Positions 1-10,813 of a stretch of 42,500 nucleotides of DNA are shown piece after piece. The stretch comes from Apostichopus japonicus (Eukaryota; Echinodermata; Holothuroidea; Aspidochirotida; Stichopodidae). Position numbers and translations under genes: made by a program. The stretch lies in the NCBI RefSeq assembly GCF_037975245.1, contig NC_092571.1:11692417-11734916 (forward strand). Reading direction: 5' to 3'. Numbering within the stretch: position 1 is the first letter of the stretch; each line of letters begins with the position of its first letter. The notes beneath the pieces are model-generated. The model was not told the DNA's origin, made no database searches, and was given only the letters and a program-made list of their open reading frames with translations.

Positions 1-519
1 TCCTTTCGGGATGACACCCCATTAGGGGAAAGCAAAACAGAAACTACAGGATCATCGCCCTGTACACAAAATTGCAAAACGTGCTTACTTGTCGATTCGA
101 CCGGGGCCTTTCAGAGCAACCAAACCAAACGCACGTTCCAAATTCGGCACAAAATTAACTGCCTATCCAAAAATGTCATTTACCTGATCTACTGCAATAT
201 TTGTAACTTACAATACATTGGAGAGTCAAAAAACACTCTTAGAATGAGAATGACACAACATAGATCGGCGATCAAAACAAAAAAGATCTACCAACCTGTT
301 GCAAATCACTTCAATCTCCAAAATCATTCAATTGAGAATTTGCGTGTTATTGCCATTGACCAGAACGATTCTTGGACAGATAAATCTAGGAAAGCGAAAG
401 AAAATTTCTGGGAACTAAACCTAAAGACCACGGCACCATTCGGTTTAAACATCAGAAACGATTTGCCGTCCCAGATAAACCAAAACAATTCCTTTACAAT
501 CACGACGGAATCGGATTAA
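1..519 (+). CDS. Penelope-like element ORF, 3' part with GIY-YIG endonuclease (cut by window edge)
   Basis: The frame is open from the first base to a TAA at 517-519 and gives about 172 residues; the reverse transcriptase part lies outside the window. The sequence shows a cysteine cluster (C-x3-C-x2-C, CTQNCKTC) followed by NVIYLIYCNICNLQYIGES, the GIY-YIG nuclease signature as it occurs in PLEs (Y-L-I/L-Y-C ... Y-I-G-E). After it come the usual RMTQHR and VANHFNLQNHS stretches, where family members have a catalytic arginine and a conserved histidine/asparagine region. In PLEs this domain nicks target DNA for target-primed reverse transcription. No frameshift is visible in the part present. 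The stop is followed by a 3' UTR that carries a hammerhead-like motif and ends in a (TA)n array. Family confidence is high; completeness of the element is unknown. Confidence 0.85.
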   Translation, partial: SFRDDTPLGESKTETTGSSPCTQNCKTCLLVDSTGAFQSNQTKRTFQIRHKINCLSKNVIYLIYCNICNLQYIGESKNTLRMRMTQHRSAIKTKKIYQPVANHFNLQNHSIENLRVIAIDQNDSWTDKSRKAKENFWELNLKTTAPFGLNIRNDLPSQINQNNSFTITTESD

Positions 520-672
520 AATAATCCTACGCGGATTAAAATAATCCGAATTTCTAAAACTTCTGCTCAATTCAGCAGAAATCAGTAAGTCGCTTTGCCC
601 TTACAACCATGCCGACATCTCCTCTATAAAACAGTTTCAATTCCTGCTACTCCTTGTCACTTTCGGTGATCA

Positions 673-711
673 TGCACTGAAGAAGAGCTAGTTTTGCTCG
701 AAAGCTCTGCA
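673..711 (+). ncRNA. Hammerhead ribozyme-like motif in PLE 3' UTR (copy 1)
   Basis: Core CTGAAGA (677-683) fits CUGANGA. GAGC (685-688) pairs with GCTC (696-699) as stem II around a 7-nt loop. GAA (700-702) follows, then AGCT (703-706) as a self-complementary stem III, C707 as the expected cleavage base, and TGCA (708-711) pairing with TGCA (673-676) as stem I. One unpaired A (684) sits between the core and stem II, which is not canonical. PLEs are known to carry such small hammerheads with palindromic stem III. Self-cleavage here is inferred from the fold. Confidence 0.6.
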
Positions 712-754
712 AAAACCAAACATTGGCTGTTTTACTTCCAATCACTTCGATTTT

Positions 755-755
755 C

Positions 756-818
<63 letters not shown>

Positions 819-836
819 TATATATATTTATAAAGG

Positions 837-886
<50 letters not shown>

Positions 887-916
887 ATATAAATATAAAT
901 ATATATAATATAAATA

Positions 917-973
<57 letters not shown>

Positions 974-982
974 GTATACAGT
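755..982. repeat. (TA)n microsatellite, interrupted
   Basis: Almost pure TA dinucleotides with short ATAAATA and GGTATG interruptions. It starts exactly where the PLE 3' UTR ends and stops just before a PLE-like fragment and a SINE. Tyr/Ile reading frames across it are repeat artefacts. Confidence 0.95.
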
Positions 983-1029
983 GGAATTACGATCTTCCTT
1001 ACCGGTTTCGAACCTCTGGACATACAATC
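983..1029 (-). other. Possible PLE 3'-end remnant with half a hammerhead core
   Basis: Read on the minus strand this 47-bp piece contains GAAACCGGTA, the 3' half of a hammerhead core with the palindrome ACCGGT, the same palindrome as in the motif at 2628-2669. The 5' half (CUGANGA) is absent, apparently cut at the SINE boundary. It is too short for a firm call. Confidence 0.3.
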
Positions 1030-1150
1030 AGCGTCCATAGCCTAGTGGTTAGGGTGTCCGCGTACAGAGCGGGAGGCCCGTGGTTCGAATCCCGGTGGAG
1101 GCTGAAAGTTTTTTCACTGTTCTTGATTTTCCAACTCATTACGATTTTCA
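1030..1150 (+). mobile_element. tRNA-derived SINE, copy 1
   Basis: A 74-nt tRNA-like head (1030-1103) has AGCGTCC pairing with GGAGGCT (6 of 7 pairs), an A-box-like TAGTGGTTAGGGTG, an anticodon-arm hairpin (CCGC/GCGG around a 7-nt loop) and a canonical B box GGTTCGAATCC. It is followed by an unrelated tail (AAAGTTTTTTCACTGTTC ... CAACTCATTACGATTTT) and then (TA)n. The same head and tail recur at 18751, 23501, 23778 and 24023, so this is a dispersed family transcribed by RNA polymerase III, not a single-copy tRNA gene. The anticodon differs between copies, as expected for SINEs. Confidence 0.8.
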
Positions 1151-1165
1151 TGTATATATATGTAT

Positions 1166-1246
<81 letters not shown>
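1151..1246. repeat. (TA)n microsatellite
   Basis: TA repeats directly after the SINE tail. A short unique piece (1247-1272) separates them from the inverted PLE. Confidence 0.95.
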
Positions 1247-1250
<4 letters not shown>

Positions 1251-1335
1251 TGTCTGATGACGTGTGTTGGAAAGTTAAGAATATCCACAAGAAAAAAATG
1301 GAAAAAAATGATACTTTCATTTCAAACTTTACTAC

Positions 1336-1935
1336 TTAGAACGTTAAATAGGTAACGAAATATTTCGAGCGTTCGTGCCTATCAGTGGGTTTGGCATACA
1401 CCGATGTCTCTATTTTGTGATCATCGATCATGACGAGTACATCGAGGAAGGGGATTTGCTTAGTGGACCGTTCGGTGGTAAACTTTATGGAATCGTGAAA
1501 ATCATTGGCAAAAGTGAAAAAGTTGTCAAGTTCTTGTTCGCCCTTATCCCATAACATAAAAATATCATCAATATATCGTACATAGAGACATGGTTTGTAA
1601 GAGGATGAAGAAAGTAATTCTTGTTCTAGGTAGTACATAAAAATATTAGCATATGAGGGGGCCATTCGGGTACCCATGGCTGTGCCTTTGGTTTGCAGAT
1701 AATGACGACCATTGAAGGTAAAATTATTATGCTCAAGTATAAACTTAATGAGCTGCGAGATCTCATCATGTTGGGTGACATCATTAGACGCCATCATCTT
1801 ATTACAAGCCAGGACACCTTCGCTATGGGGGATATTGGTGTACAGGGCAGAAACATCCATGGTTACCAGAATGGCGCCTTCAATGAGGGGCGGGACTTCC
1901 TTAAGTCTGTTAAGAACTACTCTGAGACCTGGTAG
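1336..1935 (-). pseudogene. PLE reverse transcriptase fragment, GIY-YIG domain deleted
   Basis: The minus-strand frame (stop at 1336-1338) reads through the C-terminal half of a PLE-type reverse transcriptase: LVTMDVSALYTNIPH (motif A), KGTAMGTRMAPSYANIFM (motif B), YVRYIDDIFMLW (motif C, catalytic DD) and IPFLDVLV (motif D). It then reads KIETSVYAKPTDRHE and switches straight into the element's 3' UTR (residues [12 protein letters not shown]). The connecting region and the endonuclease are therefore deleted. The deletion point, near 1365-1385, falls inside the GAAC/GCTCGAAA part of the hammerhead motif. The first residues upstream of about 1935 come from the inverted partner. It is not a functional gene on its own. 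Confidence 0.75.
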
Positions 1936-2284
1936 ATTTGGTTGCGACTCAGCCAATGTCATCTACCTACTGTATTGTTGCAAGTGCCCCCAGGTCACCT
2001 ATATTGGCGAAACCAGCACAAAGTTCAGACTCCGCTTCAATAATCACAAACTAAGTATCCGCAATAATAACCCAGGTTTCCCTGTTGCCGAACATTTTAA
2101 TCTCCCCAATCACAACTTATCTGACCTCAAATTTGTCATTCTATACGGCTTCTTCAAAACCGCTCATGAAAGAAGCAACCGGGAACTAAAAACCATCTTA
2201 CGCCTCAATACACACAACAATGAGCTCAACAGGGATCTCTCTTTTATGAGCATACATGCTAAGCTAAATACCAATAAGGTCTAG
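1936..2284 (+). pseudogene. PLE GIY-YIG endonuclease fragment (plus-strand arm)
   Basis: The plus-strand frame ending in TAG at 2282-2284 reads CDSANVIYLLYCCKCPQVTYIGETSTKFRLRF ... PVAEHFNLPNHNLSDLKF, the GIY-YIG domain of a PLE. It is related to, but clearly different from, the domain at 1-519. The frame upstream of about 1935 belongs to the inverted reverse-transcriptase arm, so this is a 5'-truncated copy. It is followed by the 3' UTR with a hammerhead-like motif. Confidence 0.75.
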
Positions 2285-2303
2285 TTTCTTCCATTTCATT
2301 AGT

Positions 2304-2344
2304 ACAACTGAAGAAGAGCCGTGTAAACGCTCGAAATATTTTGT
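2304..2344 (+). ncRNA. Hammerhead ribozyme-like motif in PLE 3' UTR (copy 2)
   Basis: Core CTGAAGA (2308-2314); stem II GAGC/GCTC (2316-2319 with 2329-2332); GAA (2333-2335); palindromic stem III ATAT (2336-2339); cleavage-site base T2340; stem I ACAA (2304-2307) with TTGT (2341-2344). Stem I and stem III differ in sequence from copy 1 but still pair. The extra A before stem II (2315) is shared with copy 1. Confidence 0.6.
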
Positions 2345-2411
2345 TACCTATTTAACGTTCTAAGTAATAAAGTTGGAAATGAAAGTATCATTTTTTTCAT
2401 TTTTTTCTTGT

Positions 2412-2754
<343 letters not shown>

Positions 2755-2975
2755 TATACAACACCTAATTATATTCCGGCCATTTGATTGGCCAATTGCT
2801 CGTCGATTGCATGTAAAATCCGCTCTATTGCACTCTATGAAATAGAACCATGTGTTATATTTTTTTGATAGCACTTTTTCAATGGTAAGAGAGCAGAGAA
2901 CCTGTCTGTTCAAAACAATCTGTTGCATGAGTGCATTTTGCATCCAATTATGTCCAAATTTGAAGGTGTTGTATA
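2755..2975. mobile_element. Putative MITE with 12-bp terminal inverted repeats
   Basis: TATACAACACCT at 2755-2766 and its exact complement at 2964-2975 bound about 220 bp of AT-rich, non-coding DNA. A clear target-site duplication was not found, so the boundaries and superfamily are uncertain. Confidence 0.35.
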
Positions 2976-2978
2976 AAA

Positions 2979-3117
2979 CAAATAATAAATGGTTCCATTC
3001 GTGCAATAGTGCAAATATTTGTTCCATTGAACTCGGCTGCGCCTCGTTGAATAGAACATTCCATCTTTCAACTCTTGAAATATTTGCACTATTGCACTCA
3101 TAACCATTTATTATTTG
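2979..3117. repeat. Hairpin-forming inverted repeat (about 40-bp arms)
   Basis: CAAATAATAAATGGTT ... GTGCAATAGTGCAAATATTT at 2979-3018 is repeated in inverted orientation ending at 3117, with a loop containing CTCGGCTGCGCCTCG. The right half recurs at 25329-25411 as the start of duplication copy B, where the left half is replaced by (TA)n. Confidence 0.6.
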
Positions 3118-3211
3118 TATACTATACATACATATATATAGTTTTATTTTTTTATATAGTCCTGTACCTGGAGTCTTTACGTCGCCGAACGTACCGATTG
3201 AATGAACAGTC

Positions 3212-4741
3212 ATGATGACTGCTTTGTCCGTTTTCATTGGCATTCACCTCGTAGTTATTTTAACGGCATCACCATCATGTCAATGTGCCTGTCGAGATAT
3301 ATATACTACCACCACATGCGATGGCCGCAATAGTAACATTTCTTCGCTACCTTTTCTTGAAAACAGGGAAACAATTGTAAATCTATTTGTTGTACATTCG
3401 AATATACCAGCCTTACGAAATGGTTGTATTCTGCTGCCAACATTTCCTAACTTGAGAACTCTTGGATTGTATTCGAACGGAATTTTTCAACTGAATGAAC
3501 AGTTCTTTGAAAACGTTGCGAATGTTAGTCAATTACACCTACAAAGAAACGAACTGAGCATGGTCCCTTCTAATTCTTTGAGTGTTCTTACCAAACTCAC
3601 GTACCTCGATCTTAGTGGAAATAGAATCCTGGAAATACCAGCAAAGTGCTTCGTTAACAACAGATATTTAAAGACTGTTATGTTATACAGAAATAACATC
3701 AGCAGCGTACACAAAGAAGCTTTCATAGAAATGCGTCACCTTGAGGTCTTAAATTTGGCATGGAATAATATCACAGAGATCAATTTGTGTGATGAGAAAT
3801 CACACCACCTAACATCATTAACTTTACTTAATTTGAAACGCAACAGCATGGAATATTTCCATTGTAGTAATAACTTGTCTATGTTGACTATTTACCATGC
3901 GGAAGATAACGAGCTATCTTATTTAGATGAATATTCATTGCACGGTCTTTCTCAATTGAAGACACTTTGGTTACCAGGAAATCATTTATCAGATGTCCAC
4001 GAATTTACCTTTGGCAATACTACGCACGGACTACAACATTTAATTTTGAGCAGAAATCGGTTTAGCGATATTCCAACACAGTTCATAAAAATGCTCACGT
4101 TTTTGGAGATTTTAAACTTGCAGTTTAACTCCATTACCGCTTTACCGGTACAGGCATTCCAAGCCAATGAATTCCAATATCATATTAACTTAGAGCATAA
4201 CTTGATTCATGTGACTGCGCCGAATTCATTGACGGGACTAACCCGTCTACGTTATCTTAATTTGGGAGGAAATGTTTTAAATGGACTCCCATCATCAGGT
4301 TTCTTGGAGGAGGAAGAAGACTTTGGAATAGTTCTCGCAGGTAACCCATGGATGTGCGACTGCAATGCATTGCCTCTCTACAATTGGTTAAGTAAATCCA
4401 GATTCTACCAACATGATCTGATTTGTCAGAGCCCAATCTCAGTTTATGGTGAACAACTTATGAAGCTCTCAGTTTCGGACTTTTGCGATGTCGCGGATAT
4501 GTTGACTACTCAATGGCAGTTCTACGAGTCTACCACTACACCAAGTCCAACAGTGAACTACGATATTGCTGTTATCAGTGCAGCTATATGGATTTTCGGA
4601 GGATTATTTCTCTTAGTTTTTCTTCTTACCAATATTCGAATGCTACGACGTTGCATAAACTGCCCAAGGGAGCAAGATAACCGTTTGGCAGCTCCAGAGC
4701 CGGACACACCATTGGGCCAAATGCGGGCTCAAATACCCTAA
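3212..4741 (+). CDS. Leucine-rich-repeat single-pass membrane receptor, copy A
   Basis: Intronless 509-residue protein. Residues 1-22 look like a signal peptide (hydrophobic IHLVVILTA). C23/C25/C27/C36 form an LRRNT cap ending in the NxSSLP step. About 13 LRRs follow (residues 55-375, e.g. LTYLDLSGNRI, LEVLNLAWNNI, LRYLNLGGNVL), then an LRRCT cap (NPWMCDCN ... LICQS ... FCD; C382, C384, C405, C425). A Thr/Pro stalk, one membrane helix (about 453-474) and a 35-residue tail (RMLRRCINC to the end) complete it. The tail lacks a TIR domain and any tyrosine. Six N-glycosylation sequons are visible (N42, N104, N162, N186, N221, N269). The first of two ATGs is used here; either gives the same mature protein. 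The architecture resembles animal LRR recognition or adhesion receptors such as Toll ectodomains and LRRC15-like proteins; the ligand is unknown. Copy B differs at 26 residues. Confidence 0.88.
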   Translation: MMTALSVFIGIHLVVILTASPSCQCACRDIYTTTTCDGRNSNISSLPFLENRETIVNLFVVHSNIPALRNGCILLPTFPNLRTLGLYSNGIFQLNEQFFENVANVSQLHLQRNELSMVPSNSLSVLTKLTYLDLSGNRILEIPAKCFVNNRYLKTVMLYRNNISSVHKEAFIEMRHLEVLNLAWNNITEINLCDEKSHHLTSLTLLNLKRNSMEYFHCSNNLSMLTIYHAEDNELSYLDEYSLHGLSQLKTLWLPGNHLSDVHEFTFGNTTHGLQHLILSRNRFSDIPTQFIKMLTFLEILNLQFNSITALPVQAFQANEFQYHINLEHNLIHVTAPNSLTGLTRLRYLNLGGNVLNGLPSSGFLEEEEDFGIVLAGNPWMCDCNALPLYNWLSKSRFYQHDLICQSPISVYGEQLMKLSVSDFCDVADMLTTQWQFYESTTTPSPTVNYDIAVISAAIWIFGGLFLLVFLLTNIRMLRRCINCPREQDNRLAAPEPDTPLGQMRAQIP

Positions 4742-7700
4742 TCTATTGTCCTCTAAAATTATTTAAAAAATATAAAAACAGTTAATAGAAACGAGGAAGA
4801 CTGGGTGGGATAGCGACATATTCGTATATCTTTCCTATATTACTTGATATTACTCAATATTACTTTCCTAATTATGTAGTACATTATATAATTATGAGGT
4901 ATAGTAATTAACTTTTTCGTCAATCGAAAGATATCGTGAGCGAAATCTTAACAAAACATTGCATTGCAAATTTATGATGTATGCATACATAATTACTGTG
5001 CAACTCACAAGTAAAATGTCGACACAACGTAAGCCTTGGTTGCCACACGGACATCCGAGGGCCCTAACAATAGTTTATCAGGACCAGCCCCCACCCCCCA
5101 CCCCACAAATGGTAAATTTGGCCCCAAGGCAGAACAATGAGATTAATGCATAACATTAAATGCCTCGAAGTATTCTTGACGTTTGGTGTGAGAGGATATG
5201 CGAGGGGTGGGGTGGTATGTTTTGTTGTTTTGCAAGCCTGCTAATATCTTTCCACCGATATTTATTTCACTCAACATCTCAGAACAGACCGTATTTATTA
5301 AATGCTTCTTTCTAAAGGTGTGGTAGACATATCGTCCTTGAAATGAACCAAAGAAGCAAATTATGGTGGAGACAAGCATTTAAAGTCTAACTGTACGAAT
5401 ATTTTGGCATTTTTTTCTTTTCGCTTTAACTTCCAAGTCGATTTTGTCGTTTCTTGAATAATTAATTGTGTTTATTTTGTACATATTAACTCCTAAGCTC
5501 ACAAATTTGTCTCCAAGAACGACGAAAGAGTCTTTCTATTGTTTGAGACACATTTTTATCCCTTGTTATAAGCGCTGATTTAGTGTAATATTCAGGGGCG
5601 TGGCTACAAGGAGGAGGGGAGGGGGGTGGGTGCGGGTTCTCATTCCCAAATAATTGAGTTGAATCTTCAATAGTTAGAAATGTCGGTGGTAAAAACATGA
5701 CTTGGAAATTTTAATCTATGTCACATCTCTTAAAATAAACTTAAGCTGATCTCAATCTTGACAGGATAATTTTGATTCAATATAGGTTGTTTCTAATTTT
5801 AGGCTTACATTATTTACAAGATTTGATGAAATTCGAACTTACTTATTAACCGAAATCTTGTTTCTTACTCCTTGTACAACCCATAGTAAAGTTGGAAATA
5901 TAATACTGAATGTAACTTGTAATATTGTCTAAAGACGGTCAATTGGCGTTCGATTTAGCACCTTATAGTATCCGGTATAACAATTAAGAATTGACAACCA
6001 ACTTCGTGTTATGCTGCTGAAAATGTCGAATTTGGATATTTCAATATGGGATGTTGTATGTATTCACAGTGTTTGGGGACAAAGGTTTATGTTCTGCATT
6101 ACATGTTGTCGGCGCGCTGTTAGTGATTAATGTATGTTCTTCTTGTTACACCAATATGAAATATAATTATGCAGATCGCACTAATGATGTAAAATTGAAT
6201 AACATAATCATGGTCAGTTTGGGCACCAACAATTCTACTAACTTGCGGTACGGCACCCCTCCTCACGACTCCAACCAGTTGGAAAATTATATTCTAGTTG
6301 GAATATTATGATTCTACATACCCACCCTCACACCAAGGGTGCAGAAATTCACAAATCGGTCCCAAAGTCGATGCCAATTGTCGGTTCCCAAAATTGAAGC
6401 CGAATTTCAGCGTGGTCTTGCATCCATGAACGTAACAGTATAATAAACCCCAAATGAAGAGTATGAAATCAAAACTATTCCACCTGTTTCTCCGTAAGTC
6501 TACATGTCCAAGATTACCGTAATATTAGGCTAACAAAAGTCTACAGCTCCCCCTGGACCCAGTGGCGTAGACAGAAGAGGCGGGATAAAATCTCCCCCCC
6601 CCCCCCGACCCCTCCGCAGAAATTTTCTGGGACTCTTGGCAAAGGAAAACTAAATAGTTATGATATATTATACTGTATAGGCTACTTGTTTTTATTAGCA
6701 CGGTGTGAGTTGCTTCTCATTAGGTTTTCCTCATTTAGCCATACCAAACATAGAAACGAGATTTTTCTACACAATTAGCTAACTTTGATTCAGTCATTGA
6801 CACTTCTAATCAAAGTTTCGTGAGTCGTTTGGAAATTGATTGTCTTCTTACAATCAATGCACATCTTCATTTGGGGTCGTTGAGATATGCAATACCTGCG
6901 AATACCTATACCATGCACACGTAGGAATACTATTATGTTATTTTAAATGTTTGATATCGTTAAATATAATGTAATATATTTAATATAATGAATATGTTTT
7001 TCATCTGTGAATAAGTTCATTAAATGTAACGAATAAAAATGAAAGATTTTCAGCTGAATTGCCGTGGTGACATCATTCACTCTGCATTCACAAAAAATAT
7101 ATAAACCACCAAATTTGAAAGAGGGATATTTTCGTCATGCAAAATGCAATGACGATGAGGGGTTGAACTAAGAAAATAATTTTCGGATTGTTACCATGGA
7201 CTCAACTTCAAGCACCGAAATATTTCACGTTCATTTGACGAGTTGTGTATAAGTCAATGGAGAATTGATTTACAATTTAGTGCTACAACATGTGCTCCCG
7301 TCCTGATCCCAAACGAAGATCGTGTACCGTCTATATACATTGGGTATAAAAAATATATGTGAAATATGATCGTCTATACTTTGTTAGAACATAGTGCTAG
7401 TGACTATTTTAATGTGTTGTCAATATATTTGGAACTTAAATTTAAAGTAAAAAACAGCGTTGTTCTTTTTTCTTATTCTTCTTTTCCATTTATTGTCTGC
7501 CAATCTACTACTCTACTTTTCTACTAAATTGATGACTAATTAATTTTTCGATAAGCTTGATGGTCTCTCAACGGAATTCCTGATTGCCTAGTTACCTCAT
7601 TTCTTAAAAAGCGGGGCAACGCGTCCTGTGGGAGGGGTCCAATGCCCTACCTACCCTATGAAGAAATTTTGGAGTTTAAAGGAGGCTAAGCGTATCAACT

Positions 7701-8301
7701 GGTAGTATATAGCCCTATATATCTTATTTATAGCATAAATACCTACCGAAACTAAAGTATCGCGAAATCGCGTATGTCACTTCTTGCAACTATGTAGCAG
7801 ACGTCACATAGCTTTTCCCGCCAAGCTTGAGGGGCTCATATGCGGCCATCGATCGATCGTCACGGTGTGTGTGTCAAAGGCGATTATGCGTCATACTTCC
7901 GAACCGATCCCGTAGAATGATGTTTACTACATGACGTGTGTACTTACGTTTAGCTTGCATATCGTATCGTAAGCGGAACCAAATAATTTCGTTGGAAAGA
8001 CGAAGAGTCAATTAGTATTGCACGAGCCAGTATATGCTAGAAAATCCAATAATGGTCACGCCTCTTCAATCCAGTACATATCATCTGCGATACTTGAAGT
8101 ATTGTTGTACGTCACTGCGTGACTTATTAAAACAATTATCTACCTCTGTACTTTGCATATTAACTAGGGCCACTGACACCATACTTCCCCTTCGCCAATA
8201 ATGTGGACAGCACAGTGATTTTCGGGCAGACCAAAGTGGTGCCACAACGGACGGCAATTCCAACACCAAGGAACATTGAACTGACTCCTGCCCTTTCACG
8301 G
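4742..8301. other. Non-coding flank of duplication copy A
   Basis: No credible gene. The matching stretch in copy B is 27609-29009 plus 33114-35477. It contains one-sided hAT-like ends (CAGGGGCGTGGCTAC at 5593 and CAGTGGCGTAGAC near 6559, each followed by C- or G-runs). The 86-codon frame at 6051-6311 is shared with copy B but changes in a neutral-looking way. The rest shows nothing recognisable. Confidence 0.6.
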
Positions 8302-8311
8302 GTCGCACTAA

Positions 8312-9797
8312 TGGCAAGCCGTTTTACTTTTTTATTCGATATTTGATGATATCAAAAATTATTTGGTGATATCAGCAAATGATTGTTGATATCAACAATT
8401 AATTGCTGATATCATCAACTCATTTGATGATATCATCAAAAATTGCTGATATCAACAATTATTTGCTGATATCACCAAATAATTGTTGATATCAGCAATT
8501 CATTTGCTGATATCAGCAATTCATTTGCTGATATCACCAATTCATTTGCTGACATCACCAATTCATTTGTTGATATCAGCAAATAATTGCTGATATCAAT
8601 AAATAATTGCTGATATCAACAAATATTTGCTGATATCAGCAAATGAATTGGTGATATCAGCCACTGAATTGTTGCAAATCATTTGCTGATATCAACAATT
8701 CCAACATAAATAAAACATATCACTAATAAATTTGTGATATGAGGTACCGAATTGCTGATATCATTAAATGATTTGGTGATATCATTAAATGATTTGCTGA
8801 TATCAGCAATTGAATTGGCGATATGTTGGAATTGCTGATATCAACAATTCATTTGCTGATATCAACAATTCATTTGCTGATATCAGTAATTCAAGCGTAT
8901 CGAACCAACGTCTACAAAAAGAAATTGGAAACGAGCGCCATCGACAAAACCCCGCTAATTCTGAAGTAGTGGCCTAATCTATTATTGTATTAGTACTATC
9001 AGAGAAATTCTGTCAAGAACGATCTGTGCTTCATCATTTACCGCCGTCGCCAAAGGTGAAAGTAACGCTACCCGTACCCTGTTGTCTCGTCACTGTCATA
9101 TGCATGTACTGCACAGTACACTGACATCGTGTGTGTTGCTTGTAAGACGGGCTGTCACGGTTGAATTTCTGATATCATCGCCACGGTTGAATTACTGATA
9201 TCAGCAAATGATTTGTTAATATCATCAAATGAATTGGTGATATAAACAAAAGCATGCATTAGTGATATGTACGGTTGATTTGCTGATATCATTAAAACAA
9301 TTACTGATATCACCAATTGATTTGTTGATATCAGCAAATGAATTAGTGATACGTTGGAATTGTTGATATCAGCAAATAATTAATGATATCAACAATTATT
9401 TGGTGATATCAGCAAATAATTGCTGATATCATAAAATGATTTGCTGATATCACCAATTCATTTGCTAATATCACCAAATAATTGCTGATATCAGCAAATA
9501 TTTGTAGATATCAGCAATTATTTGTTGATATCTACAAATGAATTCGTGATATCAGCATATGAATTGGTGACATCAGCAAATGAATTGCTGATATCAACAA
9601 TTATTTGGTGATATCAGCAAATAATTGTTGATATCAGCAATTATTTGATGATATCATCAAATGAATTGATGATATCAGCAATTAATTGTTGATATCAACA
9701 ATTATTTGATGATATCACCAAATAATTGTTGATATCATCAAATATATCATCAATATCATCAAATCAAATATAGAATAAGAAGTAAAACGGCTTGCCA
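8312..9797. mobile_element. Foldback-like element with a 21-bp palindromic minisatellite core
   Basis: Terminal inverted repeats GGCAAGCCGTTTTACTT (8313-8329 and 9780-9796) continue imperfectly for about 35 bp. Inside are two arrays (about 8340-8890 and 9160-9760) of a 21-bp unit. The unit is the palindrome TGATATCA plus a 13-bp, near-palindromic AT-rich spacer such as GCAATTCATTTGC. They flank about 270 bp of unique DNA (8890-9160). The flanks allow a 2-bp AT target duplication, which is weak evidence. No transposase is encoded. Foldback and sea-urchin TU elements likewise have long inverted ends built from short tandem repeats. In copy B the whole region is missing. Confidence 0.6.
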
Positions 9798-10813
9798 TAC
9801 GCACCTCTCTTCCCAACCAACAAAAAGAAAACGTTTGGAGGTTACCATGCCTAAACATATTCACAGTGTGGTAGTAAGCCATACATGATGATATACATGA
9901 ACTTGTGCACACCAAAATGAAGAGGATTATCTACATTGACTAATGCGGCAACATAAAAAGAATCGAATCAGTTATCATGTTGACAAAGCATCAACTATAT
10001 ATATAATTCACTGGTAAGGATTTACAGTATAGAATTTTATTCCAATATTCTAATGCAAATCCCTTTAAAGATTTGTTATCGTAGACTGAGAGCCTTACGA
10101 GAAATTGTTTGCAAGCACAGGAAATATTTTGACAAATCTACAAATCACCTGTTATAAAGCACAAAACAAATTGCCAATTTGAGAACCAATTGAGATATCC
10201 TGTTGATCATTTGAGCAAATTTTTCCACCATTATAGATAACCTGTTGACTCCTTGAAGCTCAGAGGGTGAAACTGGCTATAGCCACTTGAGTGTGCTTAA
10301 AGCAATAATACATATCAACTTTCCTTGAACTTTCCTGGATGACTGTATGTTCAGTTAAAGACTTCTACAGCCCATTCATAAAACTAAACTGAACTGCATT
10401 TGACCAAACTGTGTTCACCAAAAAAAATATCATTCCATTGGAGAATTGACAGATTTATTGTAACTTTAATTTTGGAGTTACATGGTTAAAAGGTTTTCAG
10501 ACTTTGACACCTGTTCACCCCTAACCAATTTCAATTATGAGGCATGTATCTACCAAGTATGACACTGATTCAACTTATGGTTGATGAGGTATCATGTTTA
10601 ATAAGCTGTTCTTGGCGAGTCTCATTAAGCCCCAACAACTCATGAATATTAATGAGGTCCAAATTGTTGTTGCAAAGAGCATATACTTACTATGTAGTTA
10701 CATCACCCTATCACCATATATATTTCTTCCAATCAGAGCACAAGAGAACATCATGTGACCACGGTCGTACACTAAGAGCACGAGAAACCAACGTATGTCA
10801 ATTTAACTGGACA
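9798..10813. other. Unannotated AT-rich DNA
   Basis: No open frame with protein-like composition, no RNA gene and no repeat with a partner in this window. It lies inside the 3-kb segment absent from copy B. Confidence 0.5.

Noticed and set aside
1030-1103. Functional tRNA gene
   Set aside because: It has a good B box and near-complete acceptor pairing, but the same head with different anticodons and a common non-tRNA tail occurs several times, so it is a SINE.
1253-1285. Another hammerhead (CTGATGA ... GAAAG beside the inverted PLE)
   Set aside because: The core words are present, but stem II is at most two weak pairs, stem III is not self-complementary and no stem I partner was found.
694-1320. 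Several open frames rich in Tyr-Ile on both strands
   Set aside because: They are translations of (TA)n repeats. The same applies to frames over 2344-2716, 17995-18407, 18765-18983, 23264-23855 and 25065-25390.
6051-6311. 86-codon frame shared with 33224-33484, with a hydrophobic stretch
   Set aside because: It lies in the duplication, so conservation is expected. The few differences include about as many replacement as silent changes, plus an altered C-terminus. No homology recognised.
8330-9760. CRISPR-like array of short regular repeats
   Set aside because: The spacers are themselves near-identical and palindromic, the setting is eukaryotic and no cas genes exist. It is a minisatellite.
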